Source of the DNA: Calonectria ilicicola
Lineage: Eukaryota; Ascomycota; Sordariomycetes; Hypocreales; Nectriaceae
Assembly (NCBI GenBank): GCA_020809705.1
Contig: CP085833.1
Span: 3,162,001-3,226,000 of the forward strand
Direction: 5' to 3'
DNA: 64,000 bases
In this document: one piece after another, positions 22,496-39,364 of the stretch
Position numbering within the stretch: position 1 is the first letter of the stretch
How the letters are laid out: every line of letters starts with the position of its first letter
Made by a program: the position numbers and the translations under genes
The notes under the pieces: generated by a model
Databases searched by the model: none
Seen by the model: only the letters and a program-made list of their open reading frames with translations
What the model was told of the DNA's origin: nothing

Positions 22496-25400
22496 CTGCA
22501 ATGTACCTAGGGAGACTTCCTGGGATACCGGCGTTTATGTGTTATGATACCCCCTACGGATTCAATTGAGCTCAGGATTTACATTGACTACAAACGATAT
22601 TACGGCGGTTACCGCAGCATTGCGTGCTTGACAGCCAGCCACCTTGGTTCACTCAATGAATGACTGAGACAAGTGGCTTAGATGATAACTGACAGAAGTA
22701 ATGGCCTACAGTTCCCAGACTCACAAAAACTTGCCGTGGCCGTATTCAATTGAGGGCTTTCCTTTCGTCTTGAACATGCGGCAATGAGTGTCCCGCCGGA
22801 TATCGGGTGGAGGGATGCCAGGTTAGGAAACAGCTTTTGAAGACAGCCAACTGATTCGGAGCCATTGAGGCGTCCCTGAGGCCCGGAAGAGGGCAAAAAA
22901 ACCGAAGAAACTACGAGAAGCCCTTGGAAACGGCTTTACGCGTGCAGTCACATTCAAAAGACGCTTCGTGCAGCGCCAATGGCCATATTCATGGTGTCGT
23001 TCTCATCCTCGCCATGGCTTATGGCTCCCACCAGCCCCGATGCCGCTCACCCAGTGAGCTTCCCCAATGCGGAAAGGAGCTTGGACCAGATGGGACAAAT
23101 TCTCACAGGGCACCCAAGAGCAAGAGGTCAAGTCCGCCAACCCGAAATTGCCCACACAGCACACGCCCCCCCCTTGCGCCGAAAATTTTTCGCACGTCCG
23201 TCTTCTGCAGAGCCAATTGCTGTAGTTGCTGAACCGACGCAGCAACACAGTAGGCAATCCCAATCTCAGCATCACTGGGAACCACCCTGTGAACCGCCGA
23301 CGCCACGGCCTTCATCCTGCTGCTTGAGAACCAGTAACTTAAACCGCCACAGCGCCTGCATCCCCTGTGGACCGACTTTTTGGCGCCCTGGGCCTGCCTG
23401 GTTGCGGTTCAACTAAGGTTACCTGGAACCTCGTCCCCCAGAAGTACAGTGTGCTAATAATGAGATCGCACATGGCTGATGTCTGGTCCCGTCGGAATGG
23501 TCGAGCCAGTGTCATGCTCATGTCAACTTGACCTCTTCAATCAGCTCAGTTGCCTTGCGAATTGCCCTGTTTTGCCCGCCCAATTGCTTGCCAATCGGCT
23601 AGAAACCATAGCACATTGACCGACCAACCCTTGGTATTGTCAATTGAGCTCTTGATTAACCATAGAGGGCTCTCAGTGCCTTGTTGCTGCCTTCAACAGC
23701 TGGGTCGAAAAACCTCGGGGTTTGAAGCTCTCGAGCTCAGGGCCTGCTCAACTGCGTCATTTCAAGGCCGCCATCTGGCGCAGTCACTTACACTCTGCTT
23801 TGGGCCGTGGCCGTTTGAATTGAGTTTGGCTCGCACTGTTCATCCACCATGACGATGCTGGAAAAATTTTCCTGTCCCGAATGCCCGCGCCCCACATTCA
23901 TTTCCTATTGTCCTAACCTGGGGAACATCTGTAGCTCGCTACGTCTGGTCCGATATAGGTATTCTTTTTCTTCCTTTTTAGAGGCGTATAGCTTCATGGC
24001 TTTCGTCCCCATGGCCCGAAAAGTAGCAACTCATATGCCCTTTGCTGTGGCCTTGATGAAATGGATCCTGTTTAGGCCAAAAGAATGGCCAGAATCCCGA
24101 TTGTCGATTCTCAATGCCTTCTACAGTCGTAGAAAAGGCGCTCTGCACATCACAGCCGGACCTTGCTCGGACAGTGTTAAACTCGGCTCAATATGGAAAG
24201 CCAACCTGTCGGGAGGTGCCAATCGTTGCTCTACCGGGTGAGCAGAGCACTGTGCAACCTTACAGTGCGGTCCATCTGAGATCTGAACGTGGAGGATCCG
24301 CCGTCGCTGTTCAGAAGCCCAGCGCCAACGAGATGGGGGAACTCCAGGTCAGGGCAATGCTGGGACGTTGACCATGTTACAGTTATAGTTACAGTACTGT
24401 AAAGCGTCATGTACATCCTGCAGTCCTTGAATCTCAGGAATCAAATCAAATCGCCTTGATGCCAACTTGGCCGCCACCAGGACATTCGCATTTGATCCAC
24501 CCACGTGGAAGAGTCTGGCTTTGATTCGCCCTTTTGCGTCGTGAAGCCACTAAGTGGGGATACGCAAGCACATACCTACCACACTGTGATATACTGTATA
24601 CTCGTTGGTTTGGGTGTGTCAGTTGGCTTTTTTGTTGGTCTGTTGTCCAATGATGTTTGTTGCTCACCACCCTCTTTTTTCAGGACATGCTGAAATTTTT
24701 TTTTATATCAGGCAGCTTTACCAAGTGCTTTCTAGTTGCAAAATTGCAACGCAAGAGCCAATTCGGCACCAATTCCCTCATGTAGGAAAGCAAAATAGCT
24801 CTGCTTCACCCAATTGTCCCAAACGGTCGTTTGTGTTGTTTGATCCGGGCGTATTCCATAGCGCTCGTCCTCCGTCGGAAGTCCGGTACTGCCGTCGTCG
24901 TCCGCCATGTGCCTGCAGCAATTCGTTGGGCCCATGGCTCCTCAGCGCCCACTCCAGCTACAGGTGGTAGGGGTTGCTGTTCTTCCGGCCGTGTGCTGCC
25001 CCTTCGTCCCGAGATTTCTCTCAATGTTGCGCGTTCCATCGTCGGCCACCCCCTCCTGGTGTCCATCCGTGGCCCTTTCTGCCCATGATTCATGGTCCAC
25101 CCGCCAAGCACGTCCCTCTTCGACTGTAAAAGCCTCAGGCTTTGAGACGTCCCAGAGCAATCATGTCCCAGCATTCTCGCAATCGCCTCCACCCGACTTC
25201 CTCCGACGGCTAACCAGACTGTGTCGAGCCCGACCCCTTGATAAATCCGCACCATGTGCATTGCGTTCTTCCTCTGCTGTTCTCGCTCGATTTGCCTGTT
25301 GTTTTGGCATGCCGCCAAGGCATCGCTCGTGTCCCAAATTCGCACAGGTCTTTCGCCGTCCCCCGTAAAAATGTCTCGCCCCGATTGCTCACTGCTCTTT

Positions 25401-25629
25401 GTCCTTCCACCGTTGTCCCGGCTGACACTCCCACCCCCTGGCCCTATCCACCAAGTGGGCCCACCTATTCTCACTTTCCTCCCGGCTCCAGACGCTTTCT
25501 CTCTTCCCTTTTTCTCCTCCCACTGCCGCCCTGTCTCGTGCTGAGCTCCGTATCTCTCTTCTTTAAACCCCCCATCAGCCTCTTTCTTCCCTTCACTCTT
25601 CATCCATCTCCCCTCACACAACCATCACA
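22496..25629. other. Large gene-empty gap upstream of ATP9
   Basis: No protein or RNA gene was recognised in 3.1 kb. The last 250 bp before ATP9 are strongly pyrimidine-rich on the plus strand, typical of highly expressed fungal genes. The 12-mer TCAATTGAGCTC occurs at 22562 and 23640, and TCAATTGAG again at 22746. Open frames here (for example 24806..25621 minus, 271 codons) are Arg/Gly/Trp-rich composition artefacts. Confidence 0.55.
25380..25629 (+). promoter_or_regulatory. Pyrimidine-rich core promoter / 5' leader of ATP9
   Basis: A dense C+T tract runs up to the ATG, with start context CACAATGGCC. Such CT blocks upstream of the start are common in strongly expressed filamentous-fungal genes. 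Confidence 0.5.
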
Positions 25630-29637
<4,008 letters not shown>

Positions 29638-32301
29638 TTACTTCCTGAATGTTGCACTGCGTTCTCCCCTGACTGGCGGTGCCTTCCTTGCACCCTTGAC
29701 CGCGTCATCCGCAGATTTTGAATACGGGTCAAATACTTTCTTTTTGCCCTTTGGCCCATACTCACTGATCGGCTCTCGTTTCGCGTTGAGCACTGAGCTG
29801 GCCTTGCTGTAGTCGAACGGCACTGCCTCATACTTCTGCTGTTTCTCCTCCTGCTTCTTGGATTTTTTCTCTTGTTGTCGCGTTTTTCGCGCTTTCTTGG
29901 CTTCTTGGCGTTTCAGCTGTTCTTCTTCCGCTAACTGCTCCTGAGCCTTACGCTCCTTCCGGCCTCCCTTCCTGCTCTTCTTTCGAGGCTCATCAACCAT
30001 TGAAATAACACCGTTATCGTCTTGCATCTCGTCGTCGCTTTCATCCGAAGAAGCCTCTTCGCTAGAGCTAGAGTCTTCCTCCACAGCTTCGGACTTCCTC
30101 TTCTGACCTCTCTTCAACGTAAACTCCTCGTCAGGAACGTCTTTAGCCTGAGGAACGACTGCTGCGTTCTCCATAATAGGTTGTACCCTGGAGGTAGATT
30201 TTTCCATGGTGTCGTTGCTGTGAATACCAGTCTCATTCTCGCCCTCTTGGACGAATCGTTGCCAAGGGAAGGGAATGGTATCTTCTGAATTGTCGGAAAC
30301 AGAGTGGTCATTTTCCCAACGAGTACTGATCGGCATATCCCCAAACAACTGTGATCGGGTCAGCCTGCTGACCGTCACTTCTCCATCAAGGTCTGGCAAC
30401 TTGGTAGTTTGCTTAGCCGCAATTGGCCGCCCATGCTTCCGTAATGCATCTGGCGCCATTGATGTAAAAAAATGAAGTAGACTGGGGCCGCCTTTCGCCT
30501 TTGCCTCTTTGATTCGATCCCATATTTCATTGAATCGCGGTCTTGCTAGCGTCGCACCAATTGGGAGAAGGCTGTGAAGCGCCTTGGCATCTGGTGGATT
30601 GATGCGCGCAATATCAGCGATAGTTCCAGTCGCCAGAACAAAGTTGGGGTTTTCATCTTCTTTTCTGGCCATCTCGTCTCTCCACTTCCAGATCGCTTTG
30701 AAAGTGGCGAACTGGTCGCTGTCAAAAGCTAGATGGGAGTGCTTGAACACATAACCATACCATCCTCTAGACCCTTCCCCAGTTACCTCGTCATAACCCG
30801 GATGCTCATGGCGAGATAGTGAAAGCTCTCTTGATCGCTGTAGGGCACGCTCAATAGGCTTCTCTCCAGAGTCGTTAGACTCTGCTGCAGCAATAAGGTC
30901 ATTTCGTACGTGGTCATAGATGTAGAGCAAATAGTGTGTGTCCGAGCGGGCGTAGTATAGCATTTCTTCAGGGATGGGTCTAAATAGAGTCAGCAAGAAG
31001 CTCTTTCATTTATTGTTAATAGAACCACTGACCGTATTCTCCAATCTGCTAATTGATACTGCTTGTCTGCATCAAAGTTGACGAATTTGGAGAGTAGGAA
31101 GGCTAAGCTACGACCAGAGTAGAGCTGTTCGCATGCGAAGAAGGTATCGAAAAGTCCGTTGACGTACAGTCCGAGATCGCGTTGCAGCCATACCATGTCC
31201 ATATATGCACCATGAAAAACCTGAGTAACGTTAGTTGTGGGAACATATAACTATACGATTAGCCTCTACCTTGACAATGCTAGGATCAGTGAAGACTTCG
31301 TTGAGCACTTCGAGTTTATGTCGCCAAGGTTGCAGAGTATCGACAATCCAGTCCTTTTCCCTAGTGCTAATTTGCATGAGGGATACAAGACCGACGTAGG
31401 TTCGGTAATCGTGGTGTTCTAGATCGACAGCAATCTCTTTGGCTTTCTTGAGTTCCTCCAGCATCTCAAGGACACCTTCATACGAGTCTACCCAAGTTGC
31501 TTCTGTTGATTCCACTGGTTGATACATGATGGGCTCGGCAGTTTCGTATACTCGCTTAGGATATGCCATCCTGGAAATTTCTGTCTCGTAAGGGTGCCGA
31601 AATCTATGGAAATTTGACCCAGTTAGTAACCAATCTTTTTTTGTTTGTAGTAGTTTGGATTTGGGAGACGAGGTAGGGCTGTCGTACTGTGGTGTGCCGG
31701 ATTCGTTGGGAACTAGAACAAGACTGTCCTGGAGAGACTCTTTCGCATTGGGCTTCGATGTTAAAATCGGCTTCCAGGGCGAATTGGGGAAGTTATCGGG
31801 CTGCTTCTCGAAAAGCGCTTGTGGTTTGGAGATGTTGGCATTTCGGATGACTTTGTTTGTTGACTTGGCCTTCTTTGCCTTTGAAGACTGTTCACTGTTA
31901 GCCGCGAAATAGAGCGTAGAGGAAGTGGGCGAGGTTACAGAGTCTGGTACTGGCGGCTCCTTTCTTTTGATCAGCCCAGTATATTCGTCCATGGCCGTGT
32001 CAGCCTTCTCGAGAACAGAATCAACCACATCGACGACACCCCGCCAGTTCATCTCAATATCATCTGCATCCTCGAGTTTAGGCGCCTTGACGCCGAATGT
32101 TCTGCCGGCAGATTGGAGAAGACGGGTTGAGAGCTCGAGGATTCGCGCCGACCTGTCTTCGAGTTGTTGGCCAACTTCGGGATTGACGGTGCGCTGGAAG
32201 GCGAGATCTTCGGCGGCGATACGGTTGACTGTTTTGGTGGTGGAGACCAGAGATTTCTGGAGGCTCTCTTGGAGCGACTTGAAGTCCTGGGAGGGCTCCA
32301 T
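29638..32301 (-). CDS. RRP6: Nuclear exosome 3'-5' exoribonuclease Rrp6
   Basis: Three exons (32301..31270, 31220..31033, 30979..29638) join in phase to give 853 residues. Order of parts: N-terminal PMC2NT-like region (residues 10-110, binds Rrp47), DEDDY exonuclease core, HRDC domain (about 490-570, [19 protein letters not shown]), and a long Lys/Glu-rich tail with repeated basic blocks. Catalytic residues are seen: VDLEHHDYR (Asp293, Glu295), [14 protein letters not shown] (Asp352), and [11 protein letters not shown] (Tyr416, Asp420). Rrp6 trims and degrades nuclear RNA (rRNA and snoRNA precursors, cryptic transcripts) with the core exosome. The start at 32301 (MEPSQDF) is preferred over an in-frame upstream Met at 32385. 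The two introns (49 and 53 bp) fall within the exonuclease core. Confidence 0.95.
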
Positions 32302-34465
32302 GGTGTCGACGGGATTGGGCGTTCGCGCAAAAGCCCAAAATCGTGATCGCGATGATTGCGTCCGTGTTTCTGGAAAAATTCCCACCCGGCCTATTATCAG
32401 CTTATCGATAAGAGTGGGTGACTAGGATTACGGTGCAGGTGCAGATTGGAGGATGAAGGAAAATGAAAAAGGGCAATGCGACACGGATAGATCAGGATTT
32501 GTTCACCAACTTTGGGTTATGTAATTGTGGGCGGAAACCTTACATTATACATGCATTTTCATTGTTCTCTTGGAGCGAGGCTGTCCCAAGAATTTAGGTG
32601 CGACCTGTCACGAGACTTCTACATTTTCATGCTTGGTGTAAGTCAAACCCTCTAGAAGTGGAAAAAACATGGGAAATGAGCCAGCATCTGCTCAGTGGCT
32701 ATGGTAAAAAGGACATAAAAGTAGCTGGGATATTTTTCGGTCGAATAAATCCCGCGTTGCATTATGCAGCAGAGTGAAGGAAGAGGTATGATCCTCAAGG
32801 TTGCCGCATGCACGCATTGTCACCTTGTGGGTGCCAGGCGGCAACCGGGACTTGGCCCCGTTTGCTGCAGTTGACTGTCAGCATCGATTTTGAAGTCGGC
32901 CAACACCCGGCAGCCAACGGCTTGGAGCCAAGCCAAACATGGCCTTGTCCTGAATATCAATTGGTGCACCGGCAACGTGCATCCAAGCCCACTTTGCCGG
33001 TTGAATGGTTTTTGCCATGGAGTCTCACTGGCGTACACCCGGTCGACGGGTTTGGCCACTTTATCGGTGTGGGTAGGCTTTGTGACTCAAGTGATGCTAC
33101 CGGCCTTGGAATCTTGGCAGAGAAGCCTGCGAACCGGCTTGTTGGATTAAGCATGTGCAAGAGTAAATCAGATAGGACGATCGGACCATGAGGGTTCGAT
33201 GAACTAGCAGCTGCCCCAGACTCAAGACCGGCCTTGGCCTCCGGGAGGAACTCCGGTGCGGCCCCCATCGTTTCCCGAGACCATGCGAGAGGGCTGTAAG
33301 TCGTGCAGAAGAGTGGAGATGGATGTTGACTTCGCTTGCAAGGTTGTTCATCATATCTCTACTGTGTAGGCAAAACTACTACGATTAACAAGGCGGCACC
33401 CCCTGGCCAAGCGACGAGTGCATGATATCATGGATTGCCTGTTGATTCTGGCTAGGTGGTGTGAGGTACCTGTACTTTGACGCAGCGATTTAACCCATCC
33501 ACTCCAAGAAAGCGGGCCGGGCATGGGATGGACGGCTGCAGCTCTGTTCGCGGTCTAGATGCATCTGAGCATGCGGCGATGGATGGCTCGGGAGAATAAT
33601 GATACAAGGATGACATCGAATTGCGGTATATTAGACAGGACGAGGTGTTTACCATGCACGTGGTGCTTTCTCTTTGTCCCCGTCTCCCCATCTTCCCCAT
33701 CCCATCTCATCGCGCCGCGCCGCGCCGAGGCAAGCCCCCGTAAAAAAAAAAAAGCTCAAATCCAGGTTCACATATTTCTAAAGCATATACTTTGCTATTC
33801 TTTTTTCTTACTTGTTTCATTTCCCTCTCTGAGCACTGCGCCTGCATAAAAGTCCAGTAACGCTTTATTAAATTGAGCATCATCCGTCCTGTGTCAAGTA
33901 AGTAGGGCCCTGTCCCTTCAGAACGCTCTGGTGACTTGCCCCTCCTTCTCCCCCTCCTTCCCCGTTCCTCCTCCTCCATATGACCCTAGTACATCTCATT
34001 CACAGCTACTCCTCTCCTCTCTGAGATACCTGGGCCCGACCCGCATCCCACTCAAACTTTCATGCTGACAATAGTCTTCTGAAAGCAGAAGCAAGACGGC
34101 CTCGTTTTCTCCAATTTGCTCGCCCTGCCCAATCAGCCGGAATCGCCTGACAAACGGCCCGCAGTAGCGTCATCATTCTGCTTGTTAAGGCTCCAAGCTC
34201 CCTGCGCTACTCCACTCCTGGGCACTGCTGGGGTCATCTATACCCTGCCAGCTCCCGCCTTCGACGCTTTACCTCGCAGCTCAAGCCTAGCTCCCTGCCC
34301 CTCCACGGACCACAGGTCAACAATCGCGACGCTGCTGGTTGCGCCTAAAGCAAGACTTCCCCTTTCTTCAATCGCCACGCGCTCTCTTCCCCTTCGTTCT
34401 CCAAAGAGAACCGTCGACAGCGCCTGAGCCCGTCACTAGCGCCTGCACGCACCTCGTTCTCGAAA
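32302..34465. promoter_or_regulatory. Divergent promoter region, RRP6 / TPS1
   Basis: 2.2 kb without a supported gene. The 530 bp before TPS1 contain CCCCT stress-response-element cores on the plus strand at 33939, 33951, 34298, 34359 and 34389. The tract is CT-rich, so some will be chance. Confidence 0.5.
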
Positions 34466-36141
34466 ATGCCTGGTACCGTCGAACATGGCCCCGCCGCCTC
34501 CGGCCGCCTGCTTCTTCTCTCCAACCGTCTGCCCATTACCATCAAGCGCTCTGATGATGGCAGCTACTCGTTTTCCATGTCCTCGGGTGGGTTGGTCACC
34601 GGTCTTAGTGGTTTGAGCAAGACCACCAGCTTTCAGTGGTACGGTTGGCCGGGCCTTGAGGTTCCTGAGAATGAGGTCGATGGCATGAAGCAGCGCCTCA
34701 AAGAGGAGTACGGTGCCCACCCGGTCTTTATTGATGACGAGCTTGCGGACCGCCACTATAATGGATTTTCAAGTAAGTCTGGTCTCATCGACCTATACTT
34801 GCCCAGGGAAGACTGACCTTTAAAATTTCAGACTCGATCCTCTGGCCCCTCTTTCATTATCACCCAGGTGAAATCACCTTCGATGAGTCCTACTGGGCCG
34901 CATACCAAGAAGTCAACCGTCTATTTGCCAAAACCGTCATCAAGGATGTCCAAGATGGCGACTTGATTTGGGTCCATGACTATCATTTGATGCTCCTCCC
35001 CCAAATGCTCCGCGAGGAGATTGGCGATTCCAAAAAGAACGTCAAGATCGGCTTCTTTCTCCACACTCCCTTCCCAAGTAGCGAAATCTATCGCATTCTG
35101 CCCGTTCGAGAAGCGCTTTTGATTGGTCTCCTTGACTGCGATCTCATCGGTTTCCACACCTACGATTATGCTCGGCATTTCCTTAGCAGCTGCTCCCGAA
35201 TCCTGGAAACATCTACAACTCCCAACGGAGTGGATTGGAATGGTCGATTCGTAACAGTTGGCGCATTCCCAATCGGAATCGACCCAGAGAAATTTGTTGA
35301 AGGACTTAAGAAACCTAAGGTCCAGGAGCGTATTGCTGCTCTTAGCCGCAAGTTTGAAGGTGTCAAGCTTGTGGTTGGTGTTGATCGCTTGGACTACATC
35401 AAAGGTGTTCCGCAGAAGCTACATGCTCTTGAGGTATTTCTCACTGAGCACCCTGAATGGATTGGTAAAATTGTCCTTGTTCAGGTCGCAGTGCCTTCAA
35501 GACAAGACGTGGAGGAATATCAAAATCTTCGCGCCGTGGTCAACGAACTTGTTGGTCGCATCAATGGCAAATTTGGCACGATTGAATTCATGCCCATCCA
35601 TTTCCTACACCAGTCGGTATCGTTTGATGAGTTGACTGCCCTATACGCTGTCTCAGATGTCTGCTTAGTGTCATCAACACGAGATGGTATGAATCTTGTC
35701 TCCTATGAGTATATCGCCACGCAACGTGAAAACCACGGCGTGATGATTCTCAGCGAGTTTACGGGGGCAGCACAATCGCTCAATGGCAGTTTGATTGTGA
35801 ACCCTTGGAACACCGAGGAGCTGGCTAATGCCCTCCATGATGCTGTTACTATGAGCCCTGAGCAGCGCGAAGCAAACTACAAGAAGTTGGAGCGCTATGT
35901 ATTTAAATACACCAGTGCATGGTGGGGTACTAGCTTTGTCAATGAGATGACTCGTCTCACTACAGACAACTCCTCCCAGTCAAAGACTTTACGCAACATC
36001 TCTGGCGCTGTCGTCACTTTGGGCGAAAAGGTGCAACAAGCAACCGAAGATGCTGGGAAAAAGGCGGAAGAGGTGTTGGGCATAGGCCACACCGAGGAAC
36101 CCGAGGAAGTGAAACCCGAGGAAGTTCCCTCGGAAAATTAG
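34466..36141 (+). CDS. TPS1: alpha,alpha-trehalose-phosphate synthase (UDP-forming), catalytic subunit
   Basis: Exons 34466..34772 and 34832..36141 (phase 1) encode 538 residues. The enzyme makes trehalose-6-phosphate from UDP-glucose and glucose-6-phosphate in the cytosol, the first step of trehalose synthesis, and limits sugar influx into glycolysis. GT20 family blocks seen: LLLLSNRLPI, GGLVTGL, WYGWPGLEVP, WPLFHYHPGEI, WVHDYHLMLLP, GFFLHTPFPSSEIYR, VGAFPIGIDP, VDRLDYIKGVPQKL, and SSTRDGMNLVSYEYIA with its nucleotide-sugar-binding residues. There is no C-terminal phosphatase domain, so this is the synthase subunit (Tps2 would be elsewhere). The C-terminal tail is Glu/Pro-rich (EEPEEVKPEEVPSEN) as in other fungal Tps1. 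Possible stress-response elements lie upstream. Confidence 0.97.
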
Positions 36142-36645
36142 TTGATATGGCGTTTGAATAGGATATGAACATGAAGTAGATGGGTTTATGAAATTAGTCT
36201 TCGGCGGTCATGACTACGGTATTTGGATTTATCTTAAAAAAACTATATCGGCGCAACTACAAGGAATTTCCTTTCTCACAAAAACTCCTTACTCCTTAAA
36301 GTCTTGCTAGTTTTATTGTGCACTACTATCATCTTTGAACAAATGCCATAAAATGCAAGCCATCGATTCTAAAACAAAAGGGCACGCCTATCTTGGAGCA
36401 AAGGAAGCACACATGAAAACAAATGGTTAACCTCCAAACTTCGCCGCGGCATAGATAAATCTCTTCGCAGCTGGTATCTAAGCAAAAACAAGACAGTGTC
36501 CACACCCATGCCTGGAAAAAAGCGAACTCAAACTTCACCCAACTCCTTGTCTGGACGTCATGGCCAACGAGGGCCTGGTATCTCTCCCGCCAACGCTTAG
36601 TCCCTCGAATCAAATAGGACACTGCGTCATTGCACCATGCGCAAT
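36142..36645. other. Convergent 3' region of TPS1 and VID27
   Basis: 504 bp of 3' flanking sequence between two convergent genes; no gene was seen. Confidence 0.6.
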
Positions 36646-37890
36646 CTAGTAAGGAGCGTTGACAATGTCGTCCTTTCCTAGCTTATATCGTCCACTGTCT
36701 AGGTTGCCGATTCTTCCTGATCCCCTTCGTCCTCCGTCACTGAGACGGATATTTCCGATGATGCTTTCTCTTGTGGGCTTTCGTAGACTCTGTTTGGCAA
36801 CCATGTTGACTTCATTTGGCAGTGCAACAATGACGTTTTTGTCCGAGCCAAATTTGAAGTCATCAGCCTTTACTTCCTCTTCGTATCTCTTAATCTTGTA
36901 GGGTGCCTTCATTCCCTTCAGGATGCGCTTTAAGCTCCATTCAATAATGTATGGGCCAGTAGCAGTAATGATGCTGGTCTCTTCAGCTCCCTCTCCAGTA
37001 TTGAACTTGGCTGGCGTAAATGAGATAGCCTTGCCTGTCTCGTGGTAGAACTGGGCCACATGCTCAGGAGTAAGTGCTAAACGGCGAGGGTGGGGCTTAG
37101 AATCCGCCGCAAATGCCTTCTCAAAGCCCAACTTGCCTTCATTCTTGCCGGCCTTTTGCTGAGCGTCAACCAACAGAATGTAATTCTTCGTAGTACCCAA
37201 GATCCATCTTCCGTCAGCAGAAACGTCCATTCCGCTGATGGGATCACCAAGCGCAGGGAGCTGGGTCTTGGCTCGGATTCCAAGGCGGTCGAAGAGTCGA
37301 ATATCTCCCTTATTGCTGGCAACGGCAATATAACCTTTTTCTGTCGTGGCCAGGGCCGAAAAGTCGTTCTTGGAAGCATATTGCTTCATTTCCGAGTCAA
37401 CAAGCTTGTGGCCAGACAAACGTGGATCAATGCGGTAGAGGGCGTTGTTCGAGACACCCAAGAAAGTTTGCTCAGATGTCATCTGGGCAAATTTGTTTTC
37501 AGGAGCAAACGTGACGACGGGAATATCATCGTGGATATTCCACTCATCCACAACTTTTCCGTATTCCAGATCCATTCGGTAGAGCTTGTTGGGGTCGATC
37601 TCATTTTGAAGAATGAGGTCACGATCCTCACTATGAAGCATGACCTTTTTGGGGTTCATAAGTTTGCCACCAGGTGTAGTAACCTTTGAAATGTTGGTCG
37701 AAAATTCGAGGCGGTTATTCTCTGTGTGCTTGAATACGCCAATCTTGGAACCACGAACAACAAAGGATCGATCGTGCTTGTAACCAACGGCAAGTTGAGA
37801 GTTTGCTTCGCCATCGGCATTTCGTGGCATACTACTGTCCTCATCTTCATCAGAGTCATACTCTTCCTCTCTTGCACGATCATCCTCAAG

Positions 37891-37923
<33 letters not shown>

Positions 37924-39364
37924 TTCTTCAGTCGTGGGTGCATCCTCCATCGTCAAATCACCAAATGAATCAAGGACATATTCGCGTTCCTTGTCTTGGA
38001 TCTTGGCCCATTTAGTTTCATTGAGCTTTTCCCAAATAGCTTGCATGATAGCCTCCTGGAACTTTTCCAAAGTTGGCTGATCCTTGAAGCGTAGCAACCA
38101 TGATCGTGCAGTGCCATCATCGCTGAAGTGGTTGAAAACAAATGAAAGGAATTCAAAATCGAAGACAGGGTTGAAGTCCGCTGTGACGGGGGCACCAAGC
38201 CAGGCTTGTTCTTTTCCCTGAATTTGTAGCCAGTATTCCCACTTGCCAACCTCCGAAATGGTAGCAAAGACAGCATCGTCAACCAAGACAAAGTGCCCAG
38301 GCTGGGGGTCGAATAAATGGAGTTCGGCAGAGAGGGCTGCATATATTTCTAGAGCCTCTGGGGGGTTTTCGGCGCTAGGCCCAGAGTCGTGTTCTGCCTC
38401 CTGCTCTACCTCTTCTTCAGCATCAGGCTCGGTCAACTCGGGCACCTCAATTTCTTGTTCTGGGATGTTGGCAGGCTCTCGCTTGGCCGAGGAGTTGGCC
38501 GCTGGCTTCTTGCTGAGCATCTGGTCGACGGACTCGATCGAACGAGCGAGAGTTGGGCTGTGAATAGGGCTGGCAGGGGGGATGGGCTCCTCCTCCTCAA
38601 ACTCAAATTGTTCCAAATCGTCGTCGGAGGCAGTGGTGTGTGGCTTGCGATATTTTCGTTCGTATTGGCACTCTTGTGCAGATCTGACAAACTGCTGAAC
38701 CTGGGAAGTAGTGATGGAAGGGTCACAGACAAATTGGTAAATGTCGCCCGTATCTCCACTCAGATCTTTCCAGGCGAGGACCTTATCGCCGTCGTCTCGG
38801 ATCTCGACGCGGAAATGTAAGGCCTCGTCGAGCAAAAAGGTCTTCTCGTCCTTCTCAGATGCGAGGGCGTCGATTTCAGCGTCTTCGCCTTCTTCCTCAG
38901 CAAGCAGTTCAGCTTCACCTTCCTCGAATACACGCTGGACCACAAGTTGGTATTGGAAGTCCTGGTTTGTTCGCCTGATGCGGATGGCTGAGTCTTTGAA
39001 GATGAGTTCAGAGTAGCCTTTGGGCGAAAGCGGTCGTACGAGGTAAAGCTGGCCTTGGGGCAGCTCGATCAATGCCTCTTGCGAGCTGGAGCCGAAAATG
39101 AGCTTTCCAACTGCGGGGCGGGATGGTTAGCTTCTTTTGTTGGAGTAGGGAAAACCAGGGTGAAAAAAAAGGAGGATAGGGCGCAGCGGGAAAGACAAAG
39201 GAAGAATGTGAGAAGAAAACGTGACAAGGCAGACAAATAAAGGCAGGCAGGCATGGGCCAGTTGGCTGCAACCAACATGCGTGGCCAGCCTTGTGCTTGT
39301 CAAGACGGCTTGGTAGGCACGAGCGATGCGGGGCATGGTACTCACCATTTCGTAGAACGAACAT
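36646..39364 (-). CDS. VID27: Vid27 family protein
   Basis: A 19 nt first exon (39364..39346, MFVLRN) and a long second exon (39110..36646) join in phase to give 827 residues. Family blocks: N-terminal GKLIFGSSS and QGQLYLVRPLSPKGYSELIFKDS, an acidic middle, a PH-like segment (LHLFDPQPGHFVLVDDAV), and a C-terminal beta-propeller-like Vid27 domain (GYKHDRSFVVRGSKIGVFK, HDDIPVVTFAPENKFAQMTSEQTFLG, GYIAVASNKGDIRLFDRLG, MDVSADGRWILGTTKNYILLVD). Vid27 is a cytoplasmic protein named from a yeast vacuolar import and degradation screen; its biochemical role is not established. A run of about 14 Glu residues precedes ELEDD. The 235 bp first intron is large for this locus. Confidence 0.93.
37884..37930 (-). 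repeat. Poly-glutamate-coding GAA/GAG tract in VID27
   Basis: On the plus strand this is a CTT/CCT-rich tract. It encodes an uninterrupted Glu run inside the acidic linker and is likely variable in length between strains. Confidence 0.8.

Noticed and set aside
24806..25621. 271-codon minus-strand open frame upstream of ATP9
   Set aside because: It is antisense to the pyrimidine-rich ATP9 leader, has a skewed Arg/Gly/Glu/Trp composition and resembles no family.
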